In this document: positions 44,479 to 52,411 of the stretch, one piece after another
Layout: each line of letters starts with the position of its first letter
How positions within the stretch are numbered: the stretch's first letter is position 1
From: Deltaproteobacteria bacterium
GTDB lineage: Bacteria > Myxococcota_A > UBA796 > JAFGLY01
NCBI GenBank assembly: GCA_016927815.1
Contig: JAFGLY010000166.1
Location: 101,142 to 165,141 of the forward strand
Direction of reading: 5' to 3'
DNA: 64,000 bases
Position numbers and translations under genes: made by a program
Notes under the pieces: model-generated
Seen by the model: the letters and a program-made list of their open reading frames with translations, nothing else
What the model was told of the DNA's origin: nothing
Database searches by the model: none

Positions 44479-44487
44479 CGTTACAAT
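44459..44487 (+). promoter_or_regulatory. Candidate sigma70-type promoter for the Gld-like operon
   Basis: TTTACC (44459-44464) and TACAAT (44482-44487) are 17 bases apart, matching four and five of six consensus positions. They lie 61 bp before the ATG of the ABC ATPase, in the divergent gap with the SurA-N-like gene. Confidence 0.45.
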
Positions 44488-44547
44488 CGGCCGCCCCCGG
44501 GGATGCGTCCATCGCTCCGACAGGCGCCTGGGGGAACGAGGGGAGCC

Positions 44548-45489
44548 ATGATCGAGGCGAAGGCTCTCACCAAGCGCTACGGACCGTTCACCGCGGTCCG
44601 AGACGTGACGTTCGCCGTGGGCAGGGGGACGATTCTCGGGTTCATCGGACCCAACGGCGCCGGCAAGACCACCACCATGCGCATGCTCACGGGTTTCCTC
44701 CCAGCCACGTCCGGGGACGCTGTCGTGGCGGGCTTCGACGTCTTCGAGGCCCCCATGGAGGTCAAGCGACGGGTCGGCTACCTGCCCGAACGCCCGCCGC
44801 TCTACCCGGAACTGACCGTCGGCGACTACCTCTCGTTCGTGGCCGAGCTTAGGGAGGTCCCCGCGCGCGGCAGGCAGCGCCGGATCGGCGAGGTCATGGA
44901 GCAGGTGGGCCTGCTGGGCTGGGAGCGCCGCGTGCTGGGATCCCTCTCCAAGGGATACCGCCAGCGGGTGGGTCTCGCCCAGGCCCTCGTGCACGATCCG
45001 CCCGTGCTCATCCTCGACGAGCCCACGAGCGGGCTCGACCCTGCTCAGAACGTGGGTATCCGTGAGCTCATCCGAACCGTGGGGAAGGACCGCACCGTGG
45101 TGCTGTCCACCCACATCCTCGCCGAGGTGGAGGCCACCTGCGACGAGGTGGTCCTCATCCACGAGGGGGTGATCGCCGCCGCGGGGCCGCTGGAGACGAT
45201 TCGCGCCTCGGCGGTCGGCGGCCCCGCCTGGCGTGCGGAGATCCAGGGGGAAGGTGCCGCACGCGAGGTGGGCCGTCTGCCCGGGGTCGCACGGGTCGAG
45301 CCCTCCGACCTGCCGGACGGATGGACCTGCCTCCTCGTGGTCGCCGATGACGATCCGCGGCCTGCAATCGCCGATCTCGCCGCACGATCGGGCTGGAGGA
45401 TTCGCAGCCTGGAACGGGTCGTTCCCGGACTCGAGGACGCATTCCTGGCCATCGTGGGTCGCGAGGATCGGCGGGGGGGTGCCCGATGA
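44548..45489 (+). CDS. ABC transporter ATP-binding protein (GldA-like)
   Basis: The 313-residue ATPase is of the DrrA/CcmA class associated with ABC-2 permeases. It shows Walker A GPNGAGKTTTMRML (about 35-48), signature LSKGYRQRVGLAQAL, Walker B VLILDEPTSGLD and a C-terminal domain of about 95 residues as in GldA. ATG 44548 has GGGAG upstream. It is the first of four overlapping or closely spaced genes (ATPase, permease, GldG-like, DUF4340) followed by the selenoprotein. GldA was named for gliding in Bacteroidota; in other phyla the role of this module is unknown. Confidence 0.92.
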   Translation: MIEAKALTKRYGPFTAVRDVTFAVGRGTILGFIGPNGAGKTTTMRMLTGFLPATSGDAVVAGFDVFEAPMEVKRRVGYLPERPPLYPELTVGDYLSFVAELREVPARGRQRRIGEVMEQVGLLGWERRVLGSLSKGYRQRVGLAQALVHDPPVLILDEPTSGLDPAQNVGIRELIRTVGKDRTVVLSTHILAEVEATCDEVVLIHEGVIAAAGPLETIRASAVGGPAWRAEIQGEGAAREVGRLPGVARVEPSDLPDGWTCLLVVADDDPRPAIADLAARSGWRIRSLERVVPGLEDAFLAIVGREDRRGGAR

Positions 45490-46199
45490 AGGCCTGTTGG
45501 ACGATCTTCCGCAAAGAGATGCGGGTCTACTTCGTCTCGCCGCTGGCCTACGTCTTCCTGGCGGCCTTCCTCTTCCTGGCCGGCCTCTTCTTCTACCTGG
45601 GCATCACCCTGACCGGCGAGGCGAGCCTCCGCGTGATGCTCGGGAACCTCTCCATCACCCTGCTCTTCGTCCTGCCCATGCTGACGATGCGCCACTTCGC
45701 AGAGGAACAGCGCGCCGGCACGCTCGAACTCCTGCTCACCGCGCCCGCTCCCCCCTGGGCCCTCATCGTGGGCAAGTGGGCTGCGAGCCTCGCCCTCTGC
45801 GTGGTGATGCTCGCCGGGACCTTCCTCTTTCCCGTCATGCTCGCCTGGTACGGCGATCCGGACTGGGGCGTCGTCGGGACCTCCTACCTCGCGCTCGTGC
45901 TGTGCGCCGCGGCGTTCTGTGCAGCCGGCCTCTTCGCGTCGAGCCTCACGCAGGACCAGATGGCCGCGGGCATCGCCGGGATTCTCGTGCTCCTGCCGTT
46001 CTGGCTCGTCGGCCAGGCCGCCTCGCTCACCGAGAATCCGACGCTCACGTCCATCCTCGAAAAAGCCTCCTTCCTGGCTCACCTCCGGGGGTTTACCAAG
46101 GGAGTGGTCGACACGGCGGACCTGTCCTGGTTCCTCCTGTTCGTGTTCCTCTTCCTGTTCCTCACCTACCGGACCCTAGAGTCGAGGAGGTGGCGATGA
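45486..46199 (+). CDS. ABC-2 permease (GldF-like)
   Basis: The 237-residue permease has six membrane helices with a cytoplasmic N-terminus (TIFRKEMRVYFVSPLAYVF, about residues 6-24), a motif shared by GldF-like permeases, and EEQRAGTLELLLTAP in the first long cytoplasmic loop. The ATG overlaps the ATPase stop by 4 bp (ATGA), and its own stop overlaps the GldG-like start. Confidence 0.9.
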   Translation: MKACWTIFRKEMRVYFVSPLAYVFLAAFLFLAGLFFYLGITLTGEASLRVMLGNLSITLLFVLPMLTMRHFAEEQRAGTLELLLTAPAPPWALIVGKWAASLALCVVMLAGTFLFPVMLAWYGDPDWGVVGTSYLALVLCAAAFCAAGLFASSLTQDQMAAGIAGILVLLPFWLVGQAASLTENPTLTSILEKASFLAHLRGFTKGVVDTADLSWFLLFVFLFLFLTYRTLESRRWR

Positions 46200-47659
46200 A
46201 ACGCTCTCTTCGCCGCCGCCTCTCGTACGGTTCCAATGCGACCCTGGTGACCCTGCTCGTCGTGGCGCTGGTCGTCCTGGTCTATGGACTGGCCGACCGG
46301 CACCGTGCCCGGTGGGATCTCTCGGCCGAGGGCACCAACCGGCTTCCGGCGGACATGCGTCACAAGCTGGATCTGCTCGACCAGGACGGACGCACCGTCA
46401 CCCTCACCGCGTTCACGGCCCAGTCCGGCAAGAAGGACGCGTATTTCAAGAATCGCGCCTTGAAGGACCTCTTGGAGGAGGTGGATCTGCAGTCCACCGC
46501 GGTGGAGTCCCGCCTCGTGGATTTCGACAGGGAGCGGCTCACCGCGGAGGCCATGGGGGTCCGGGACTACGCCACGATGGTCGTCCAGCGGGGAGAGGAG
46601 CGGGTGGACATCCGGCAGCGCGACCTCTTCCGGGCCCAGGGCAAGGGGGCCGACCGATCGGTGGCCTTCCTCGGGGAAGCGGCGCTCAACGCCGCGCTCT
46701 CCCAGATCATGTCCTCCTCGCGCCGCGTGGTCTACACCCTGCGCGGCCATGGAGAGATCGACCCGGAGGACGCGGAGTCCAGCGGCATGGTCTCCTTCAA
46801 GGAAGCGCTCGAACAGGAGCACTACGACGTCGAGCCCCTCGACCTCGTGCGCGACGCCACCCCCGGCCAGCCTCCCCACGTACCGGACGATGCCGCCGCG
46901 CTCGTCGTGGCTCGTCCCAGGACCGCCCTGGCAGACATCGAGCACGACGCTTTGAGCGCCTTCCTGGCCGTCGGCGGGCGCCTGCTCGTCCTCCTGGACG
47001 TGGGCCTGCCCGTACCCCGCCTGGTGGAGTCCATCGGGATCCTGCGCCCCGAGGGCTACGTCATGGACCGCGTGCGGATCTTCCCCTACGACGACCGCCC
47101 GGTCCCGGTCTATCGCCCCCACCCGATCACCGAGGACCTGTCCCAGGAGCGGTTGGTCACGGTCGTGGCCCACGCCGCTCCGCTCCAGGCCGCCGACCCC
47201 TCTCCCGCGGGCGTCCGGGTGGCTTCGCTGCTGCGCACGAGCCGAGACGGATGGATCGACCTCGGAGGGGCGCTGGAGCGAGGATCCGCCCTCTACGAGC
47301 CGGGCATCGACACCGAGGGGCCCGTGGACATGGCCTTCGCCGTAACGCTGGTTCCGGGCCAGGGCATCGTTCGCCCGGATCGACCCGAGGGTCGGGTCGT
47401 CGTGGTCGGCGACGCCGACTGCGTCACGACCTCCCTCTTCCAGGAGGGACCGGGCAACGCCTCCTTCTTCGTGAACGCGATGCGTTGGCTGGTCGGGGAC
47501 GACATCCGCCTGTCCGTGGTGGGTCGGCCCACGGCCGTCCGGCGCCTCGCGCTCACCGAGACGGACATCGCGGTCATCCGATGGCTGGCGCTCGCGCTCC
47601 TGCCGCTCCTCGTCGTCGTCGCCGGCGCCGCCGTGTGGGCGAGCCGTCGTGGAAGGTAG
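46196..47659 (+). CDS. GldG-like ABC-associated membrane protein
   Basis: The 487 residues have one N-terminal membrane helix (about 18-34), a large extracytoplasmic region and a C-terminal helix (about 460-480). It matches the GldG/IFT52-like ABC-associated type: RWDLSAEGTNRLPADMRHKL, RVVYTLRGHGEIDP and GRVVVVGDADCV. ATG 46196 overlaps the permease stop and has GAGGAGG at 46184-46190. It is thought to be the substrate-interacting arm of the permease; the cargo is not known. Confidence 0.88.
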   Translation: MKRSLRRRLSYGSNATLVTLLVVALVVLVYGLADRHRARWDLSAEGTNRLPADMRHKLDLLDQDGRTVTLTAFTAQSGKKDAYFKNRALKDLLEEVDLQSTAVESRLVDFDRERLTAEAMGVRDYATMVVQRGEERVDIRQRDLFRAQGKGADRSVAFLGEAALNAALSQIMSSSRRVVYTLRGHGEIDPEDAESSGMVSFKEALEQEHYDVEPLDLVRDATPGQPPHVPDDAAALVVARPRTALADIEHDALSAFLAVGGRLLVLLDVGLPVPRLVESIGILRPEGYVMDRVRIFPYDDRPVPVYRPHPITEDLSQERLVTVVAHAAPLQAADPSPAGVRVASLLRTSRDGWIDLGGALERGSALYEPGIDTEGPVDMAFAVTLVPGQGIVRPDRPEGRVVVVGDADCVTTSLFQEGPGNASFFVNAMRWLVGDDIRLSVVGRPTAVRRLALTETDIAVIRWLALALLPLLVVVAGAAVWASRRGR

Positions 47660-47668
47660 GAGGTCCTC

Positions 47669-49189
47669 GTGAAGGCGTTTCGCGGCACCCTGATCGCGAC
47701 CCTCGCGCTCCTCGTCGTGGTCCTGGTGGTGTTCCTCGTGGATCGCGGTCGGCGCGAGACCGAGGTCCAGGAGTCCCCGGCCCTCTTCCAGTTCGAGAAG
47801 GCCGACGTGGTCCGGGTCGAGATCGTCCGGCCGGACTCCACGCTGGTGCTGGCCGAGCAGCCCGACGGGCAGTGGATCGTAGAGGGACCCGGCTGGCCGG
47901 CGGCCCGCTCGATGGTGAACCGCGTGAAGCACCAGATCCACGACCTCACCGCCCGTGCGACGGTCGTCGAGGCTCCCGAGGCCCCCGAGCTCTACGGCCT
48001 CGGGGCGAACGCCGTCCACGTCACCCTCCTGCTCCGGGACGACCGGAAGCTGGAGTTCCTGGCCGGCGACCCCAATCCATCCAACGTGTCCTACTACATG
48101 CAGCCCCTCCCGGGCGACACCATCTACACGGTGAAGAAGTCGGCCATGGACTACTACTCCCTGGAGCCCGACGCGTTCCGGGAGCGCAGGTTCGCGAGCC
48201 ACGACGCCACCGACGCCGACCGCCTCGAGGCGGACCTGCCGGGGGGTCGCCGTCTCGTCCTGCAGCGAGAGAGCGACCTCGTGTGGCGCATGGAGGAGCC
48301 CCTGGAGATGCTCGCCAGCCGGGAGGAGGTGCGGCGCCTGCTGGGCCGGGTCACGGCCCTGAAGGTGGACACGTTCGTGGAGGATCACCCCTCCGACCTC
48401 GGCCGGTACGGCCTCGACCCCCCCCGTGCCCGCATTCGCATCCTGTTCGCCTCCCGCGAGCCCATCGACCTCTCCATCGGAGCGGTGGCCCACACAGACG
48501 ACCGGTTCCACAAGACACGCAGCTACGCCTACATGATGCTGGCCAACGACTTCACGGTCTACACGGCCTCGGACGATCTCCTCGAGGACTACCTCGGGGA
48601 CCCGGCTGCGATGCGCTTGAAGCGCTTCGTGCGCATGCGCACCGGTGAGGTCACGGACGTGACGGTGGATCTCCAGCCGGGCCCCGGAGAGGATCTGTCG
48701 GGCGTGGTGACCCTCCTCTACCGGGCGGACAAGTGGCTCTGGGCGGACGGGGTGCCGGTCGCGGGATCCACGCCCTCCCGCGTGGCCCTTCGGGCCGCGG
48801 AGATCGAGGCCGACGAGATCGCGGCGGAGCAGGTCGGGAATCCCGCCCGGTGGGGGTTCGACCGCCCCCACGTGACCATCCGGCTCAGGGATCGCGAGGG
48901 GACGGTCAGGGTCCTCGTGGTGGGAGGGGCGGCTCCGCCCGCCCAGGATCCGGAGGGGCGCGATCGGACCCGTTCCTATGCCCGTGTGGACGATCTCCCC
49001 ACGGTGTGGATCGTGGACGATGGCGTGGTGGATGTGGCCGAAGACCTCGTTCGCGAATACCAGCGCAAGGCCGGCGCCGACGCGGCCTCCGAGGAGCGCC
49101 TGGATCGGGTCGAGGAAGCCCTCGGCCCCCGGTTCCCCGGACCCCGCACCGACCCTGGCTCCACCCAGCCCCCCGGTACCGATCCATGA
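47669..49189 (+). CDS. DUF4340 membrane-anchored protein
   Basis: The 506-residue protein has a single N-terminal helix (about 7-24) and repeated beta-rich segments of the DUF4340 type (LAEQPDGQWIVEGP, RYGLDPPRARIRILFAS, a second RWGFDRPHVTIRLRDREG). DUF4340 proteins usually sit next to GldFG-like genes, as here, and probably form the outer part of the same complex. GTG 47669 has AGGAGG at 47658-47663, overlapping the preceding stop. The last 35 residues are a Pro-rich tail. The stop overlaps the start of the selenoprotein gene (ATGA). Confidence 0.88.
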   Translation: MKAFRGTLIATLALLVVVLVVFLVDRGRRETEVQESPALFQFEKADVVRVEIVRPDSTLVLAEQPDGQWIVEGPGWPAARSMVNRVKHQIHDLTARATVVEAPEAPELYGLGANAVHVTLLLRDDRKLEFLAGDPNPSNVSYYMQPLPGDTIYTVKKSAMDYYSLEPDAFRERRFASHDATDADRLEADLPGGRRLVLQRESDLVWRMEEPLEMLASREEVRRLLGRVTALKVDTFVEDHPSDLGRYGLDPPRARIRILFASREPIDLSIGAVAHTDDRFHKTRSYAYMMLANDFTVYTASDDLLEDYLGDPAAMRLKRFVRMRTGEVTDVTVDLQPGPGEDLSGVVTLLYRADKWLWADGVPVAGSTPSRVALRAAEIEADEIAAEQVGNPARWGFDRPHVTIRLRDREGTVRVLVVGGAAPPAQDPEGRDRTRSYARVDDLPTVWIVDDGVVDVAEDLVREYQRKAGADAASEERLDRVEEALGPRFPGPRTDPGSTQPPGTDP

Positions 49190-50439
49190 ACCCCTTCCTC
49201 CTCCTTCCTCTGATCGCAGCCTGTGACCGCGCTCCCGATCCCCAGGTACAGCCGACCGTGCCCCGTCCCTTCACGCTGGTGTTCCAGGGTGCGGTAGCCG
49301 GCGAGATCGAACCCACGGGTTGACGGTCGAACCCGCTGGGCGGTCTGCCCAGGCGTGCCACGGCCGTCGAGCAGAAGCGCGCGACCGGCACCACGTTCGT
49401 GGTGGACGGAGGGGGGCTCTACCACCGCGCTCCCACCGTCCAGAAGGACCAGCGGGACGAGGTCCTCCTCAAGGCGGGCCTCATGGCCGAGACCATCGCC
49501 ACGGGTGGCGTGGACGCCATGGGGCTCACGCCCGACGATCTCGCCATCGGGTGGGACCAGGTGCTGGACCTGGCCAAGAAGCACACGCTCCCCTACGTCG
49601 CGGCCAACCTGACCTGCGGCACCGACCGGCCCTTTCCCGCCAGCCGCGTCGTGGAGCGGAATGGCGTGAAGATCGGCTTCGTGGGGACCTACCTGGGCGC
49701 CTTCCCAGGATCTGCCTGCACCGTCGGGGATCCGCTGGCCACCACCGTCGAAGCCGTGAACGCCCTGCCCGAGGTGGACGCGGTGGTCGTGGTCGGAGGC
49801 TTCGACGCCGAGAAGGGCAAGGCCCTCGCCGACCTGGCCCCGCGGGTGTCGTTCATCGTGTCCGGCGACAACCTCAATCTCCCGGATCCCCAGCCGCTCA
49901 CGCCAGACATCTGGCTCCTGGGCTCCGGATCCCGCGGCCGGAGCCTGGGCGTGTTGGACGCGACCCTCGTGCCCGGCGCCACCGGCTGGCAGACGCTCAG
50001 GCCCGGCGCCTCGGTGGCCGATCGCATCGACCGCTTCCGGGCTCGGTTGAAGACCACCCAGGAGCGGTTGGCCAACGCCACGGACCCCACCCTCCGCAAG
50101 CGCACCGAACGCCAGATCGAGTTCTACGAGAAGGAAATCGCCAGGATGGAGACCGAGCTGCAGGCGGTCACCATCCAGCGGACCACCGTCGCGAACACCT
50201 TCTCCTCGGATCTCGTCTCGCTGGGCCGCAGCATCGCGGATCACAGCACCGTCCGCGCCCGGCTCGACGCTGCGGGCAGCGAGCTGGCGAAGTGTGGCGG
50301 CTCCCAGACGACGAGCGATCTCCCGCCCGCGCTCCAGCGCCCGCCCATTCCCATCGGGATCGGCCCGGTACGAGGCGGGGCGCATCCGACACGTTCCCCC
50401 GGATCCCCCGAGGCCCCCAAGGCCCCGTCCGGCGAGTAA
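49186..50439 (+). CDS. Selenocysteine-containing lipoprotein, metallophosphatase/5'-nucleotidase-like
   Basis: I read this as one 417-residue selenoprotein. Residues 1-45 are a lipoprotein leader (LIAAC, Cys13) and a strand ending GEIEPTG. Codon 46 is TGA (49321-49323). The same frame then continues RSNPLGGLPRRATAV and on to 50439 with VDGGGLYHRA, LTPDDLAIGWDQ, PYVAANLTCGT and VGTYLG. From memory, relatives of this calcineurin-like/UshA-type family have EPCGC at this site; here the first Cys is Thr and the second is encoded by UGA, a typical Cys-to-Sec exchange. A SECIS-like hairpin follows at 49334-49355. A coiled-coil segment lies near residues 285-330. ATG 49186 overlaps the DUF4340 stop. 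A nonsense mutation or sequencing error remains possible; a start at 49399 would lose the leader and the catalytic-looking motif. Confidence 0.8.
49334..49355 (+). promoter_or_regulatory. Candidate bacterial SECIS hairpin
   Basis: The hairpin has a 5-base loop GGTCT (49342-49346), a perfect 6-bp upper stem (CTGGGC/GCCCAG) and two further outer pairs past a bulged G at 49353. The loop begins 18 bases after the TGA codon, within the 16-37 base window used for bacterial SECIS, and has G in its first two positions. The string GGTCTGC also occurs in the SelB-binding loop of E. coli fdhF. Confidence 0.72.
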
Positions 50440-50449
50440 CCCGGGCGCG

Positions 50450-51418
50450 ATGCGCGTCCTGGGCATCGAGACCTCCTGCGACGAGACCGCTGCGGGCGTG
50501 GTGGGGCCCGAGGGGATCCTGTCCGACGCCACGTTCACCCAGCTCGAGCACGTCCGGTTCGGAGGCGTGGTTCCCGAGATCGCCGGTCGAGTCCACGCGG
50601 AGCGGATCACCGCCACCGTGGACGAGGCCCTGGCCCGAGCGGGGTGCGAGCGTCCCGACGCGGTCGCGGCCACAGCCGGTCCGGGTCTCATCGGCGCCCT
50701 CCTGGTGGGCTTCTCCTGGGGCAGGGCCTCGGCCTTCGCCTGGGGCGTGCCCTTCGTGCCCGTGAACCACCTGGAGGCACACCTCCTCACCCCGCTCCTC
50801 GCGGATGCCTCGCTGGACTTTCCCTTCCTGGCCCTCGTGGTCTCGGGCGGGCACACCGCGCTCTACCGGGCCGAGGCCGTCGGCCGCTATGCCACGCTCG
50901 CCCGGACCGTGGACGATGCTGCGGGAGAGGCCTGCGACAAGGTCGCGCGCCTCCTGGGCCTCGGCTACCCGGGCGGTCCCCTCCTCGATCGTCTGGCCAC
51001 TCGAGGAAATCCCTCGGGCATCCGCCTGCCTCGGCCTCGGAGCCGGGGGCTCGACCTGTCCTTCTCCGGCCTGAAGACCGCGGTCCGCACCCTCGTGGAG
51101 ACCGAGCCCGGCCTGCTCCCCGAGGACGTGGCCGCGGCCTTTCTCGACGCCGTGGTGGATGTCCTCGTGGACCGCGTCCAGCGCGCGGTCGCCGCCACCG
51201 GGATCCGGCGCCTGGCCGTATCGGGCGGCGTCGCCGCCAACTCGAGGCTGCGTCGGCGGCTTGCGGATCTGCCCTTTCCAGTCACACTCCCCCCACTGAC
51301 GCTCTGCACCGACAACGGGGCCATGGTGGCCCACGCGGGGCGCGCGAGGCTCCTCGCGGGCCATGGGGAGCCTCCGGACGCCCGTGCCCGACCCGTCTGG
51401 GCGCCGGGCGAGCCTTGA
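50450..51418 (+). CDS. tsaD: tRNA threonylcarbamoyltransferase TsaD (Kae1)
   Basis: TsaD transfers the threonylcarbamoyl group to tRNA A37. The 322 residues (usual 335-340) show LGIETSCDETAAGVV at the N-terminus, the metal-binding NHLEAH (about 105-110), VVSGGHTALY (about 130), a TVDDAAGEACDKVARLLGLGYPGG segment split over the active site, and the C-terminal LCTDNGAMVAHAG. ATG 50450 lies 10 bases after the selenoprotein stop. It may share a transcript with that gene and with rsmA, which starts 6 bases after its stop. Confidence 0.95.
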   Translation: MRVLGIETSCDETAAGVVGPEGILSDATFTQLEHVRFGGVVPEIAGRVHAERITATVDEALARAGCERPDAVAATAGPGLIGALLVGFSWGRASAFAWGVPFVPVNHLEAHLLTPLLADASLDFPFLALVVSGGHTALYRAEAVGRYATLARTVDDAAGEACDKVARLLGLGYPGGPLLDRLATRGNPSGIRLPRPRSRGLDLSFSGLKTAVRTLVETEPGLLPEDVAAAFLDAVVDVLVDRVQRAVAATGIRRLAVSGGVAANSRLRRRLADLPFPVTLPPLTLCTDNGAMVAHAGRARLLAGHGEPPDARARPVWAPGEP

Positions 51419-51424
51419 GTCCGC

Positions 51425-52255
51425 ATGGCCCGAACGGACCGCGGCGATACCGGCCCAGGGCCCGCGGCGCTCCTGCGCTCGCTGGACGCATCCGCCCAGA
51501 AGGCGCTCGGCCAGCACTTCCTGGCCAGCCCAAGCGTGGCCTCGTCCATCGTTCGGCTCGCAGGCGTGGTGCCCGGAAGCCGCGTCCTGGAGATCGGCCC
51601 CGGGCTGGGGGCGCTCACCCGTCTCCTCGTCCAGGCCGGGGCCGAGGTCGTGGCCGTGGAGCAGGACCCGGCGCTGGCCCGCTGGATCCGGAAGACATTC
51701 CCCTCCGTGCAGGTGGTAAAGGCCGATGCCCTTGGGCTGGACGTGGAGGTCCTCTGCCCGGGAACCGGTTGGTGGTGCGTGTCCAACCTCCCCTACAACG
51801 TGGGAACCCACCTCGTGGGTCGTTTGGCGCGCCTGCCGGGCACCTTCTGCCGCCTCGTCGTGATGCTGCAGCGGGAGGTGGGCGAGCGGATCGTGGCCCG
51901 TCCGGGGAGCCGGACCTACGGGGCCCTCTCGGTGGAGATGCAGGCCCGAGCGGAGGCGTCGCTCCTCCTCCGGGTCCGACCCGGAGCGTTCCACCCGCCC
52001 CCGAGGGTGGCGTCGGTCGTGGTGCGCCTCGATCTCGGCCCCAGGATGGGGAGCGTGGACCCCGCCCGTTTCGACGCCGTGGTCCGAGCTGCCTTCTCCA
52101 CCCGGCGCAAGACCGTGCGCAACGCACTGGGCGCGGCCTTCGGGATCCGAACCGCGGAGGAGGCCCTGGCGGCGGCCGGGGTGGATCCGGGCACTCGGGC
52201 GGAGACCCTCGACGTCGAGGCGTTCTCCCGCATTGCCTCGGCGCTCTACCCTTGA
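51425..52255 (+). CDS. rsmA: 16S rRNA A1518/A1519 dimethyltransferase
   Basis: RsmA (KsgA) dimethylates two adenines in helix 45 of 16S rRNA. The 276-residue protein contains ALGQHFLASPSVASSIV (about 27-43), SAM motif I VLEIGPGLGALTRLL (about 57-71), the SNLPYNV motif IV (about 120-126) and FHPPPRVASVVV (about 188-199). The N-terminal 20 residues are divergent. Its ATG is 6 bases after the tsaD stop. Confidence 0.95.
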   Translation: MARTDRGDTGPGPAALLRSLDASAQKALGQHFLASPSVASSIVRLAGVVPGSRVLEIGPGLGALTRLLVQAGAEVVAVEQDPALARWIRKTFPSVQVVKADALGLDVEVLCPGTGWWCVSNLPYNVGTHLVGRLARLPGTFCRLVVMLQREVGERIVARPGSRTYGALSVEMQARAEASLLLRVRPGAFHPPPRVASVVVRLDLGPRMGSVDPARFDAVVRAAFSTRRKTVRNALGAAFGIRTAEEALAAAGVDPGTRAETLDVEAFSRIASALYP

Positions 52256-52411
52256 GGGGACCGAGGACGCGCCGCGGTCCAAAGGTGTCCGATTCGTCCG
52301 TGCTCCACGGCAGGCTCGTCGCGTGCAGGCCGGCACCGCCGTGATAGGGGCTCCATCCCCGGCCGATCTCCCCTTCCATCCCTCCAACCGTCCCCTCCGC
52401 GGAGTCTCCGC

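Noticed and set aside
49321..49323. TGA as a plain nonsense mutation
   Set aside because: Not excluded, but the frame stays open for 372 further codons with intact motifs, the UGA falls on an expected Cys, and a SECIS-like hairpin follows at the right distance.
49399..50439. Separate gene starting at ATG 49399
   Set aside because: It would lack the signal peptide and the motif encoded just upstream in the same frame; the UGA plus SECIS-like hairpin explains the break better.
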